Shown piece by piece: positions 54,232-62,792 of a stretch of 64,000 bases of DNA. The notes below the pieces were generated by a model. The model made no database searches and was not told the DNA's origin. It was given only the letters and a program-made list of their open reading frames with translations. This DNA comes from Xenorhabdus thuongxuanensis (GTDB lineage Bacteria > Pseudomonadota > Gammaproteobacteria > Enterobacterales > Enterobacteriaceae), in contig NZ_MKGR01000001.1 in NCBI RefSeq assembly GCF_001908095.1, positions 238,121 through 302,120 on the forward strand, given 5' to 3'. A program made the translations under genes and the position numbers. Numbering within the stretch: position 1 is the stretch's first letter; each line of letters opens with the position of its first letter.

Positions 54232-55455
54232 ATGAGTAATGAGAACGCACAGAAGCAAATTGGTAATATTGATCTCGTCAAACAGCTAAATAGTGCTGTA
54301 GTCTATCGACTGATTGATCAGCATGGGCCAATATCACGCATCCAAATTGCAGAAGAGAGCCAACTTGCCCCTGCTAGCGTAACCAAAATTACTCGTCAGT
54401 TACTGGAGCGTGGCCTGATAAAAGAAGTCGAACATCAGGCTTCCACCGGCGGAAGGCGCGCAATCTCTATTATTACCGAAACACGCCATTTCCACACTAT
54501 TGGAATCCGGCTTGGGCGCCATGATGTAACCGTGGCGCTGTTCGATATGAGTGGCAAGACGTTAGTGGAAACACACTATCCTGTGCGGGAAAATAGTCAG
54601 CAGGAAGTCGAGAATCGAATTATTTACGCCATTGAAAGTTTCATCGACAAAAACCAGCGCCGGATCCGTGAATTGATTGCAATTTCAGTTATTCTTCCCG
54701 GACTGGTTGATCCTGATCAAGGTATTATCCGCTATATGCCACACATTAAGGTAGATAACTGGCCTCTGGTTAAGATCCTCAAAGAACATTTCAATACTTT
54801 CTGTTTTATTGGTCATGATATTCGCAGCCTTGCATTAGCAGAAAATTATTTCGGGGCAACACGCGATTGTGAAGATTCCATTCTGGTGCGCATCCATCGT
54901 GGCACAGGGGCTGGTGTCATTGTTGACAACAATATCTTACTCAACAAACGCGGCAACCTAGGTGAAATAGGCCATATCCAAATCGATCCTTTGGGTGAAC
55001 GTTGCCATTGCGGTAATTTTGGTTGTCTGGAAACCATCGCTTCCAATTCAGCAATAGAAGCTAAGGTACAGCAACAATTACGCCAAGGGTTTCCAAGTCA
55101 GCTAGCCTTGGATAATTGTAATATCCATGCAATTTGCCTTGCAGCCAATACGGGTGATCTGCTTGCAACAGAAGTCATCAAACAAGTAGGACTCTATCTT
55201 GGCAAGGCTATCTCAATCGCGATTAATCTATTTAACCCTCAGAAGGTGGTGATTGCCGGAGAAATCACTGAAGCAGAACAGGTATTGCTGCCGACTATCA
55301 AAAGCAGCATCAATACCCAAGTATTAAAAGCATTCCGCGAAGACCTCCCTGTAGTGGTTTCTGAGCTAAATCACTGTTCAGCAATTGGGGCATTCGCATT
55401 AACGAAACGCGCAATGCTTAATGGCGTACTGTTACAACATCTTCTTGGAGGATAA
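54232..55455 (+). CDS. nagC: NagC, N-acetylglucosamine-responsive repressor (ROK family)
   Basis: A 407-residue regulator (E. coli 406) with an N-terminal helix-turn-helix (ISRIQIAEESQLAPASVTKI, about 36-55) and a ROK sugar-binding domain that includes HRGTGAGVIV and the zinc motif GHIQIDPLGERCHCG. GlcNAc 6-phosphate relieves its repression of nag genes in E. coli. It is the last gene of nagBAC; nagD and asnB, which follow in E. coli, are absent, and the tRNA cluster promoter comes next. Confidence 0.95.
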   Translation: MSNENAQKQIGNIDLVKQLNSAVVYRLIDQHGPISRIQIAEESQLAPASVTKITRQLLERGLIKEVEHQASTGGRRAISIITETRHFHTIGIRLGRHDVTVALFDMSGKTLVETHYPVRENSQQEVENRIIYAIESFIDKNQRRIRELIAISVILPGLVDPDQGIIRYMPHIKVDNWPLVKILKEHFNTFCFIGHDIRSLALAENYFGATRDCEDSILVRIHRGTGAGVIVDNNILLNKRGNLGEIGHIQIDPLGERCHCGNFGCLETIASNSAIEAKVQQQLRQGFPSQLALDNCNIHAICLAANTGDLLATEVIKQVGLYLGKAISIAINLFNPQKVVIAGEITEAEQVLLPTIKSSINTQVLKAFREDLPVVVSELNHCSAIGAFALTKRAMLNGVLLQHLLGG

Positions 55456-55542
55456 TTTCAACCGTTTTAGCTGACTTTGTCGACAAAATGTTTACAAGAC
55501 AAACAAACAAACGATTTTGCGCATATTTCTTTAAAAAAGCAG

Positions 55543-55571
55543 TTGACGCATCTGTCTGATATACGCATAAT
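55543..55571 (+). promoter_or_regulatory. Sigma-70 promoter of the tRNA cluster
   Basis: TTGACG and CATAAT are separated by exactly 17 bases and followed by a GC-rich discriminator (TCGCCCCGC), as in stringently controlled stable-RNA promoters. It lies about 40 bases before the first tRNA. Confidence 0.8.
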
Positions 55572-55610
55572 TCGCCCCGCACCGCCGATGAAGGCAAAGC
55601 GAAAAAAGAT

Positions 55611-55687
55611 GGCTACGTAGCTCAGCTGGTTAGAGCACAGCACTCATAATGCTGGGGTCACAGGTTCGATTCCCGTCGTAGCCACCA
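55611..55687 (+). tRNA. metT: tRNA-Met (CAU), elongator
   Basis: A 77-base cloverleaf with encoded CCA. Acceptor GGCTACG pairs with CGTAGCC. The anticodon loop in ACTCATAATG gives CAU. It matches E. coli metT/metU almost base for base. First gene of a six-tRNA operon. Confidence 0.98.
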
Positions 55688-55692
55688 TCTTT

Positions 55693-55777
55693 GCGGGAGT
55701 GGCGAAATTGGTAGACGCACCAGATTTAGGTTCTGGCGCCGCAAGGTGTGCGAGTTCAAGTCTCGCCTCCCGCACCA
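55693..55777 (+). tRNA. leuW: tRNA-Leu (UAG)
   Basis: An 85-base class II tRNA with encoded CCA. Acceptor GCGGGAG pairs with CTCCCGC. The anticodon stem-loop CCAGA-TTTAGGT-TCTGG gives UAG. It corresponds to E. coli leuW in the same cluster position. Confidence 0.97.
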
Positions 55778-55844
55778 TTTTCTTCATCGAGTTACTTGGA
55801 ATATGTTTTAGTAACGATTTTAAGTTTTAGTGTGTTGTTTCAGA

Positions 55845-55919
55845 TGGGGTATCGCCAAGCGGTAAGGCACCAGGTTTTGATCCTGGCATGCCCTGGTTCG
55901 AATCCAGGTACCCCAGCCA
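55845..55919 (+). tRNA. glnU: tRNA-Gln (UUG), copy 1
   Basis: A 75-base tRNA with encoded CCA. Acceptor TGGGGTA pairs with TACCCCA. The anticodon stem-loop CCAGG-TTTTGAT-CCTGG gives UUG. It differs from copy 2 by one base, G at position 46. Confidence 0.97.
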
Positions 55920-56002
55920 TTTAACTGAAACGACAAGTTAAAACGATATAAAGTTAACTAAGCAATCTGGGAATAACAAAGGCTGCACTGATAACACTCA
56001 GA

Positions 56003-56077
56003 TGGGGTATCGCCAAGCGGTAAGGCACCAGGTTTTGATCCTGGCATACCCTGGTTCGAATCCAGGTACCCCAGCCA
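56003..56077 (+). tRNA. glnW: tRNA-Gln (UUG), copy 2
   Basis: A 75-base tRNA with encoded CCA, anticodon UUG. Identical to copy 1 except A instead of G at position 46 in the variable loop. Confidence 0.97.
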
Positions 56078-56118
56078 TCTCACTGAGATTTATCACAAAC
56101 ATTACGCTTATCGTAAAT

Positions 56119-56195
56119 GGCTACGTAGCTCAGCTGGTTAGAGCACAGCACTCATAATGCTGGGGTCACAGGTTCGATTCCCGTCGTAGCCACCA
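56119..56195 (+). tRNA. metU: tRNA-Met (CAU), elongator, second copy
   Basis: A 77-base tRNA that looks identical to the first Met tRNA of the cluster, including the encoded CCA. Confidence 0.98.
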
Positions 56196-56209
56196 TTTTA
56201 AAATTCAGT

Positions 56210-56284
56210 TGGGGTATCGCCAAGCGGTAAGGCACCGGATTCTGATTCCGGCATTCCCAGGTTCGAATCCTGGTACCCCAGCCA
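56210..56284 (+). tRNA. glnV: tRNA-Gln (CUG)
   Basis: A 75-base tRNA with encoded CCA. The anticodon stem-loop CCGGA-TTCTGAT-TCCGG gives CUG. E. coli has two such genes (glnV, glnX) in this cluster; only one is present here. Confidence 0.97.
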
Positions 56285-56357
56285 GTATTCTCAATAAGTT
56301 ACATTATGTGACAAGTTGAAAAAGAATATACAGGTAGAATATTCTTTGATGTGCAAG

Positions 56358-56379
56358 CCGCCTTTAAGGTGGTTTTTTT
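56358..56379 (+). terminator. Terminator of the tRNA operon
   Basis: CCGCC and GGTGG (with one G-T pair) enclose TTTAA and run into seven T residues. It lies 73 bases after the last tRNA. Confidence 0.85.
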
Positions 56380-56430
56380 GTTTCTGAACCACAAAAAACA
56401 CCTCATTTATCCCTCAATAGATAATAAAAT

Positions 56431-56607
56431 CTAATCATTTTCAACTGAAAACTTTTGCCCATTACGCCACAAATCACCCTCCCCCTGCCTCATATTCCAC
56501 ACCGAATCTTCCGGTATCTGGAAACGAACGGAAATAAATCGACCAACAGGGATATCAATCGGGTCACCATCAGCATACCGTCTGGATGGCAGTATTGTTA
56601 AGCCCAT
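56431..56607 (-). CDS. Small hypothetical protein, 58 residues
   Basis: A complete minus-strand frame from ATG 56607 to TAG 56431. It begins MGLTILPSRRYADGDPIDIP and ends in GQKFSVEND. The peptide is balanced in composition, with a well-formed middle (VGRFISVRFQIPEDSVW), which suggests a real gene rather than chance. AGGGA precedes the ATG closely (3 bases), which is tight for a ribosome site. No family is recognised. It lies between the tRNA operon terminator and a toxin-antitoxin pair. Confidence 0.45.
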   Translation of the reverse strand: MGLTILPSRRYADGDPIDIPVGRFISVRFQIPEDSVWNMRQGEGDLWRNGQKFSVEND

Positions 56608-56781
56608 GTTCCCTATTCTCAGACCATAGTTACTATCTGACTAATGGTTAACATGGCATTTATTGGATCCATTTAATGCGACAAAAGATTGCATAATTCA
56701 ACAAAATGATGCATGTTATAAATACGCTTCCGCAAGCGTATGTGTCTGACCGCATGTAATACAACCGTCGAGGGTCAAAAA

Positions 56782-57018
56782 ATGGCTATTAGTATCCGTT
56801 TAGATGATGACTTCGTGAATGATGTCAAGATTCACGCAGAAGCATCAAGCAGGAGTGTGCCAAAGCAAATAGAACACTGGGCAAAAATAGGCTGCATCGC
56901 CGAAGATAACCCTGATTTGCCATACTCTTTTATCCTTGATGTCTTACTGGCGAAAAGCGAAGTCAACAATGGTAAGGTGCCGCGTTATGTCAGAAGGACA
57001 AAAAAATCCCAAGATTGA
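56782..57018 (+). CDS. ParD-like antitoxin of a type II toxin-antitoxin pair
   Basis: A 78-residue protein beginning MAISIRLDDDFVNDVKIHAE, a ribbon-helix-helix N-terminus typical of ParD-like antitoxins, followed by SVPKQIEHWAKIG, the PF11903-type pattern in which the helix names an ...IEHWA... motif. It should bind its own promoter and neutralise the toxin encoded by the overlapping downstream gene. The frame is open 14 codons upstream, but the ATG at 56782 has GAGGGT seven bases ahead and fits the family. It overlaps the toxin gene by 32 bases. It sits just beyond a tRNA cluster, a common landing place for such modules. Confidence 0.75.
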   Translation: MAISIRLDDDFVNDVKIHAEASSRSVPKQIEHWAKIGCIAEDNPDLPYSFILDVLLAKSEVNNGKVPRYVRRTKKSQD

Positions 57019-57316
57019 TGTTTATGAAACAAGACGTTTCTCCAAGGCATTATCTAAGTTACCTGAAAATCTTCTTGCTATTGTGGAAGATGAAATAGAA
57101 AAAATTATCGACAACCCTGAAATTGGCGATCAAAAGAAAGGTAATTTGAGTTTTCTTCGTGTTCACAAATTTCAATTGAGTAACCAGCTAACATTGCTGG
57201 GTTATCACTGGGTTGAAGAGAAAATAGAACTTTATCTGTTAAATTTGAGTTCTCATGAAAATTTCTATCAGGAACAAAAGCGACACAGGAATGACGATTT
57301 AAAATTTATTAAATAA
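56987..57316 (+). CDS. RelE/ParE-like toxin
   Basis: A 109-residue basic protein. It has the strand-helix-helix-strand pattern of RelE/ParE toxins: VYETRRFSKALSKLP, EIEKIIDNPEIGDQKKGNL, then FLRVHKF and a beta-rich end with ELYLLNLSSHENFYQ. By family it would cut mRNA on the ribosome or poison gyrase; which one cannot be told. The ATG at 56987 has AAGGTG eight bases ahead and lies inside the antitoxin gene, so the two are co-translated. The same frame extends 17 codons upstream without a better start. Confidence 0.72.
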   Translation: MSEGQKNPKIDVYETRRFSKALSKLPENLLAIVEDEIEKIIDNPEIGDQKKGNLSFLRVHKFQLSNQLTLLGYHWVEEKIELYLLNLSSHENFYQEQKRHRNDDLKFIK

Positions 57317-57321
57317 ATTCC

Positions 57322-57347
57322 AAGGCTGCGCATGGCGTGGCCTTTTT
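57322..57347 (+). terminator. Terminator after the toxin gene
   Basis: AAGGC and GCCTT type arms (with a GCGCATGGCGT loop that can pair internally) are followed by TTTTTG, six bases after the toxin stop codon. Confidence 0.6.
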
Positions 57348-57437
57348 GTTTTCTGGAGGTTATAGAGCAAGGGATTTACATCAAGCAAGAGGGAAGACTG
57401 GAGATACCCGCTGATATTCTTATAAAACCGACTAAAC

Positions 57438-57455
57438 TAGCCCCATAAGGGGCTA
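57438..57455 (-). terminator. Hairpin after ubiF, possible terminator
   Basis: TAGCCCC and GGGGCTA form perfect 7-base arms around ATAA, 14 bases past the ubiF stop. On the minus strand it is followed only by GTTTAGTCGGTTTT, so the T-tract is weak. Confidence 0.45.
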
Positions 57456-57469
57456 ATAGGAGGTAATAT

Positions 57470-58666
57470 TCATCCCAGCCCCAATGCGTATTTCAGCGCC
57501 AGATTTTTCATGACGCCTGAACACTGCGCTGCCATTAATGCCAGATTTCGTACCGTTTTTAACCCTGGCAAATCATGACTGAATGCGGTATGGAAAAAAT
57601 CCATTCCCGCCTGCATCACCAAATTATCCGGCATTCTGCGACGCTGATAACGCATCAAGACTGCCAAAGAATCCCATTCTTCCAACAATTCTTTAGCATT
57701 AGTCAGCACCTTGAGTAATACATCAACATCTCGATAGCCTAAATTCACTCCCTGCCCTGCCAACGGGTTGATGGTATGAGCTGCATCTCCCAGCAAAACC
57801 AACCCTTCTTGCACGTAATGGCTGGCATGATGACGAGTCAGTGGAAATGAACCCGCAGCAATCGGGGTGACTTTCCCCAGGCGAGAGGGAAATGCCTGAA
57901 AAATTTCTCGCTCAAGTTGTGCCATCGTCATTGACTGCAATTGACGAATACGAGCAGGAGAATCGTACCAAACTAACGAAGCCCATTGATCAAACAACGG
58001 CAAGAAGGCCCTGGGACCAGAAGGAAAAAATTGTTGCCATGTTGTATCTTGTTGGGGTTGGTCAGTCTTGACGGTTATCAACATACATGACTGCCGATAT
58101 TGCCACCCGTTACTGCCAATACCCGCCAATTGACGGACTTGAGAACGGGCACCATCTGCACCAATAATCAGACGTGTGTTAATTTCCGTACCATCTGCCA
58201 ATGTCACCAGCCACGTTTTATTCTCATGCTGACGCTGCATAGATTGCAAAACAGCAGGACAAATCAATGTCAGGTTTGGATAACGTTCAAATTCCTGCCA
58301 CAATGCCAGTTGCAAGACACGATTCTCAACCATATACCCTAACTCTGGCAGCCCCAAACTTTCAGCGTCGAAAATGACGTTCGAATCATTTTGCTCCCAT
58401 GTTTCCAACTTTCGATAAGGGGCACTGCGCATTCGCAGTATGTTTTCCCATGCTCCCAATTGTTTCAATAAATCCACTGAAGCACAGCTGATCGCAGATA
58501 TACGAACATCAGGTTCACTATTTGCATCATAAGATGCAGGAGGCTGGTGCTCCAATAATGCAACACGCCAACCTTCCTGCGCCAATCCCAATGCTGTCGC
58601 AGCGCCAATCATACCTGCGCCGACGACAACGATATCGAATTTTTGTTGTGGATTATTCATATTCAT
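57470..58666 (-). CDS. ubiF: UbiF, ubiquinone biosynthesis C6-hydroxylase of late pathway
   Basis: A 398-residue flavin monooxygenase (E. coli 391) that hydroxylates 2-octaprenyl-3-methyl-6-methoxy-1,4-benzoquinol in aerobic ubiquinone synthesis. FAD motifs are GAGMIGAATALGLAQ (about 15-29), VRISAISCASV, IIGADGARSQVRQ and GDAAHTINPLAGQGVNLGYRD. The block AFLPLFDQWASLVWYDSPAR matches E. coli UbiF closely. Start choice is unsure: GTG 58669, ATG 58666 and ATG 58660 are all in frame and no clear ribosome site helps. It is divergent from miaB, as in E. coli. Confidence 0.94.
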   Translation of the reverse strand: MNMNNPQQKFDIVVVGAGMIGAATALGLAQEGWRVALLEHQPPASYDANSEPDVRISAISCASVDLLKQLGAWENILRMRSAPYRKLETWEQNDSNVIFDAESLGLPELGYMVENRVLQLALWQEFERYPNLTLICPAVLQSMQRQHENKTWLVTLADGTEINTRLIIGADGARSQVRQLAGIGSNGWQYRQSCMLITVKTDQPQQDTTWQQFFPSGPRAFLPLFDQWASLVWYDSPARIRQLQSMTMAQLEREIFQAFPSRLGKVTPIAAGSFPLTRHHASHYVQEGLVLLGDAAHTINPLAGQGVNLGYRDVDVLLKVLTNAKELLEEWDSLAVLMRYQRRRMPDNLVMQAGMDFFHTAFSHDLPGLKTVRNLALMAAQCSGVMKNLALKYALGLG

Positions 58667-58866
58667 CACGTCATTAACTTATTGATTAAAATAGTCTACC
58701 GGAATTTTCCCTTTCCGGCTGTGAATATCCGCTGTTACAGTCTGGTCACTGGTGCCTCAAATGACTACAATAACCAACAATATTATGCTAAATACACTAC
58801 GTGCAATATATTGCACTTTTCAGTGTTGAAGCATCATTCCACTGGAAACACCGGATACAACACAAA

Positions 58867-60297
58867 ATGTCGACGATAAAAAAACTGTATATCAAAACCT
58901 GGGGCTGTCAGATGAACGAATACGATTCATCCAAGATGGCCGATTTGCTGGAAACCACTCACGGTTATCAGTTAACCGATGTCGCCGAAGAAGCAGATAT
59001 CTTACTCCTGAATACTTGTTCAATCCGTGAAAAGGCGCAGGAAAAAGTCTTTCACCAACTTGGCCGCTGGAAAGGCCTGAAAGATAAAAACCCTGAAATC
59101 ATTATCGGTGTGGGTGGTTGTGTGGCTTCCCAGGAGGGGGATTACATTCGCCAGCGCTCACCTAGCGTCGATATTATTTTCGGACCACAAACCCTGCACC
59201 GCCTGCCCGAAATGATTAATCATGTAAAAGGCACCCGCAGCCCGATTGTTGACATCAGTTTCCCTGAAATTGAAAAATTTGACCGTCTGCCAGAGCCTCG
59301 TGCAGAAGGCCCAACAGCATTCGTTTCCATTATGGAAGGTTGCAATAAGTACTGCACGTTCTGCGTTGTGCCTTACACCCGCGGAGAAGAAGTCAGCCGT
59401 CCTTGTGATGATATTTTATTCGAGATTGCACAACTTGCTGCTCAGGGTGTACGTGAAGTTAACCTGCTCGGTCAAAACGTTAATGCCTATCGCGGAGCTA
59501 CGTTTGATGGCGGTATCTGTACATTTGCAGAACTATTGCGTCTGGTTGCGGCTATTGATGGTATCGACCGTATTCGCTTCACCACCAGCCACCCAATTGA
59601 GTTTACTGACGACATTATTGCCGTCTACGAAGATACTCCTGAGTTAGTGAGCTTCCTGCATCTGCCAGTCCAGAGTGGTTCTGATCGTATCCTTACCCTG
59701 ATGAAGCGCGCCCATACGGCATTGGAATATAAAGGCATTATTCGCCGTTTGCGTAAGGCACGCCCTGACATTCTGATCAGTTCTGACTTCATCATTGGTT
59801 TCCCAGGTGAAACACAGGATGATTTTGAAAAAACCATGAAACTGATTGCCGATGTTAACTTCGATATGAGTTTCAGCTTCATCTATTCAGCGCGTCCAGG
59901 AACACCCGCCGCCGATTTGCCAGATGACGTAAGTGAAGAAGAGAAGAAGCAGCGCTTGTACCTGCTCCAGCAGCGCATTAACCAACAAGCTATGAGCTAC
60001 AGCCGCGCAATGCTTGGCAGCACACAGCGCATTCTGGTTGAAGGCCCATCACGCAAAAATATCATGGAACTCTCTGGCCGCACCGAAAATAATCGCGTAG
60101 TTAACTTTGAGGGAACGCCTGACATGATTGGTAAATTCGTTGATGTCGAAATTGTTGACGTATACGCCAACTCCCTGCGTGGTAAAGTCATCCGTACTGA
60201 AGATGAGATGGATCTGCGCATCCATGAGTCACCTGAATCAGTCATTGCCCGTACTCGCAAGGAAGATGAACTCGGCGTTGGCTTTTATCAGCCTTAA
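58867..60297 (+). CDS. miaB: MiaB, tRNA-2-methylthio-N6-isopentenyladenosine synthase
   Basis: A 476-residue radical-SAM methylthiotransferase (E. coli 474) that modifies A37 in tRNAs reading U-starting codons. The N-terminal cluster cysteines appear in WGCQMNE, NTCSIRE and GGCVAS; the radical-SAM motif is CNKYCTFC near 157; a TRAM domain ends the protein. The frame reaches back to a GTG at 58801, but the ATG at 58867 ([14 protein letters not shown]) matches the family. ybeZ, ybeY, ybeX and lnt follow in the same direction. Confidence 0.97.
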   Translation: MSTIKKLYIKTWGCQMNEYDSSKMADLLETTHGYQLTDVAEEADILLLNTCSIREKAQEKVFHQLGRWKGLKDKNPEIIIGVGGCVASQEGDYIRQRSPSVDIIFGPQTLHRLPEMINHVKGTRSPIVDISFPEIEKFDRLPEPRAEGPTAFVSIMEGCNKYCTFCVVPYTRGEEVSRPCDDILFEIAQLAAQGVREVNLLGQNVNAYRGATFDGGICTFAELLRLVAAIDGIDRIRFTTSHPIEFTDDIIAVYEDTPELVSFLHLPVQSGSDRILTLMKRAHTALEYKGIIRRLRKARPDILISSDFIIGFPGETQDDFEKTMKLIADVNFDMSFSFIYSARPGTPAADLPDDVSEEEKKQRLYLLQQRINQQAMSYSRAMLGSTQRILVEGPSRKNIMELSGRTENNRVVNFEGTPDMIGKFVDVEIVDVYANSLRGKVIRTEDEMDLRIHESPESVIARTRKEDELGVGFYQP

Positions 60298-60321
60298 CAG
60301 GCCCTAACATAGAGATAATCA

Positions 60322-61368
60322 GTGACACAAATAAACCCACAAGTAGCAACCCAAGAAATCTTTCTGGAACCCGCAGACAATCAACGTCTGATGAGCCTGT
60401 GTGGACCACTTGATGATAATCTGAAACAACTTGAGCGTCGTTTGGGTATTGAAATCAATCGCCGCGATAACCGTTTCAAACTGGCAGGTAAACCATTGTG
60501 TGTTAGCGCGGCCGCGGGGATCCTGCGTCACCTTTATGTCGAAACCGCTCCTATACGCGGCATGATACCGGATCTTGAGCCTGAACAGGTTCATCTCGCG
60601 ATTACCGAAAGCCGGGTGCTGGAACAAGCAGCAGAAAGCGTTCCTGAATACGGCAAGGCCGTCAATATCAAAACCAAACGGGGTGTTGTAAAGCCCCGCA
60701 CTCCCAATCAGGCACAATATATTGCTAACATCCTTGATCACGATATCACGTTCGGGGTTGGGCCTGCGGGTACAGGGAAAACGTATTTGGCTGTCGCCGC
60801 GGCGGTTGATGCACTGGAACGTCAGGAAGTCCGCCGTATCCTGCTAACCCGTCCTGCGGTTGAAGCCGGCGAAAAACTGGGCTTCCTGCCTGGTGATCTC
60901 AGCCAGAAAGTCGACCCTTATCTGCGTCCGCTTTACGATGCTTTGTTTGAGATGATGGGATTTGAGAAAGTTGAGAAGCTTATCGAAAGAAATGTCATTG
61001 AAGTGGCGCCATTGGCTTATATGCGTGGACGTACTCTTAATGATGCCTTTATTATTCTCGACGAAAGCCAGAATACGACCATTGAACAGATGAAAATGTT
61101 CCTGACCCGTATTGGTTTTAATTCTAAGGCAGTCATTACCGGTGACGTCACCCAGATTGATCTGCCAAGAGGCCAAAAATCAGGCCTGAGTCACGCAATA
61201 GAAGTTTTATCTAATGTTGATGAACTGAGTTTTAACTTCTTACATAGTGAAGATGTTGTTCGCCATCCGGTGGTGGCAAAAGTTGTTATCGCTTATGAAG
61301 CATGGGAAGCGATGGAACAGGAACGTAAAAAAGCGCTCAATGAGAAACGCAAACAGGAAGCACAATGA
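60322..61368 (+). CDS. ybeZ: YbeZ (PhoH-like ATPase)
   Basis: A 348-residue PhoH-family NTPase (E. coli 346) that partners with YbeY in ribosome and RNA handling. Walker [11 protein letters not shown] lies near 148, Walker [12 protein letters not shown] near 240. The start is GTG at 60322 with AGAGA upstream; the N-terminus then reads like E. coli from EIFLEPADN onward. It overlaps ybeY by four bases (ATGA). It is 24 bases after miaB. Confidence 0.95.
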   Translation: MTQINPQVATQEIFLEPADNQRLMSLCGPLDDNLKQLERRLGIEINRRDNRFKLAGKPLCVSAAAGILRHLYVETAPIRGMIPDLEPEQVHLAITESRVLEQAAESVPEYGKAVNIKTKRGVVKPRTPNQAQYIANILDHDITFGVGPAGTGKTYLAVAAAVDALERQEVRRILLTRPAVEAGEKLGFLPGDLSQKVDPYLRPLYDALFEMMGFEKVEKLIERNVIEVAPLAYMRGRTLNDAFIILDESQNTTIEQMKMFLTRIGFNSKAVITGDVTQIDLPRGQKSGLSHAIEVLSNVDELSFNFLHSEDVVRHPVVAKVVIAYEAWEAMEQERKKALNEKRKQEAQ

Positions 61369-61832
61369 GTTCAGTCATATTAGATTTGCAAATTGCATGT
61401 GAAAACCCTGAAGGGCTTCCCAAGGAAGCGCTTTTCCAGCACTGGCTGGAAGGTGTTTTGCCTCAATTTCAGGCCGAAAGTGAAGTGACTATTCGCTTGG
61501 TCGATGAGGCAGAAAGCCACGATTTAAACCTGACTTATCGTGGGAAAGATAAACCAACTAATGTGTTATCTTTCCCATTTGAAGCGCCACCTGAAGTTGA
61601 ATTACCCTTACTCGGTGATTTAATTATCTGTCGGCAAGTTGTTGAAAAAGAAGCAGATGAGCAACAAAAAACAGTCGAAGAACACTGGGCACATATGGTG
61701 ATTCACGGCTGCCTTCATCTTCTGGGATATGATCATATTGAAGACGATGAAGCGGAAGAAATGGAAGCTTTGGAAACAGAGATCCTAAAAAAAATGGGTT
61801 ATGCTGATCCCTATCTCGCGGAAAAAGAATAA
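61365..61832 (+). CDS. ybeY: YbeY endoribonuclease
   Basis: A 155-residue zinc-dependent RNase (E. coli 155) for 16S rRNA 3'-end maturation and 70S quality control. The metal motif [11 protein letters not shown] is at about 114-124 and the substrate-region [12 protein letters not shown] near 50-60. It is translationally coupled to ybeZ through ATGA. Very well conserved. Confidence 0.97.
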   Translation: MSSVILDLQIACENPEGLPKEALFQHWLEGVLPQFQAESEVTIRLVDEAESHDLNLTYRGKDKPTNVLSFPFEAPPEVELPLLGDLIICRQVVEKEADEQQKTVEEHWAHMVIHGCLHLLGYDHIEDDEAEEMEALETEILKKMGYADPYLAEKE

Positions 61833-61902
61833 CCATTGTCAACATTTTTATGTTAAACATAATAGTCTACGATTTTATATGGGGAATTTTCATTAAAACG
61901 CC

Positions 61903-62781
61903 ATGAGCGACGACCATCCTTCAAGTAACGATAACCCTGGCCCTAAGAAAGGCTTTTTTGCACTTCTTAATCAGCTTTTTCACGGTGAACCGAAAAACCG
62001 TGATGATTTGGTTGAACTGATCCGTGATTCTGAGCAGAACGACCTAATCGATCCCGATACCCGCGAGATGCTCGAAGGTGTCATGGATATTGCTGATCAA
62101 CGCGTGCGTGACATTATGATCCCACGCTCACAGATCGTTACCTTAAAACGCAACCAATTTCTGGACGAATGTCTGGATGTTATTATTGACTCAGCCCACT
62201 CACGCTTTCCCGTGATCAGCGAAGACAAAGATCACATTGAAGGCATATTAATGGCGAAAGATCTGCTACCCTTCATGCGTACAAATGCAGAACCTTTCAG
62301 CATTGATAAAGTACTTCGTCAGGCTGTTGTCGTGCCGGAAAGTAAACGTGTTGACCGCCTGCTGAAAGAATTCCGTTCCCAACGCTACCATATGGCGATT
62401 GTGATCGATGAATTTGGCGGCGTTTCGGGGCTGGTCACAATTGAGGATATTCTGGAACTGATTGTAGGTGAAATAGAGGACGAATACGATGATGATGAAG
62501 ATAACGATATTCGTGCTTTAAGTCGCCACTCCTATTCAGTGCGAGCATTGACTCAAATTGAGGATTTTAATGACGTTTTTGGCACCAATTTCAGCGATGA
62601 AGAGGTTGATACTATTGGTGGGCTAGTCATGCAGGCATTTGGGCATCTGCCTTCACGTGGGGAATCCATCACCATTGATGGCTACCTTTTCAAAGTGGCA
62701 ATGTCTGATAGCCGTAAAATCATTCAGGTTCATGTAAAAATACCGGATGATGCTGGCGTTCCTAGCCTTGATAAACAATAA
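61903..62781 (+). CDS. ybeX: YbeX/CorC, CBS-domain protein
   Basis: A 292-residue cytoplasmic protein, the E. coli CorC (YbeX) length. Two CBS domains (about 66-190; [11 protein letters not shown], then [15 protein letters not shown]) are followed by an acidic linker and a CorC_HlyC transporter-associated domain (about 205-285). It is linked to cobalt/magnesium handling and to ribosome maturation. It lies 70 bases after ybeY and 11 bases before lnt. Confidence 0.96.
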   Translation: MSDDHPSSNDNPGPKKGFFALLNQLFHGEPKNRDDLVELIRDSEQNDLIDPDTREMLEGVMDIADQRVRDIMIPRSQIVTLKRNQFLDECLDVIIDSAHSRFPVISEDKDHIEGILMAKDLLPFMRTNAEPFSIDKVLRQAVVVPESKRVDRLLKEFRSQRYHMAIVIDEFGGVSGLVTIEDILELIVGEIEDEYDDDEDNDIRALSRHSYSVRALTQIEDFNDVFGTNFSDEEVDTIGGLVMQAFGHLPSRGESITIDGYLFKVAMSDSRKIIQVHVKIPDDAGVPSLDKQ

Positions 62782-62792
62782 ATAGGATCTGG

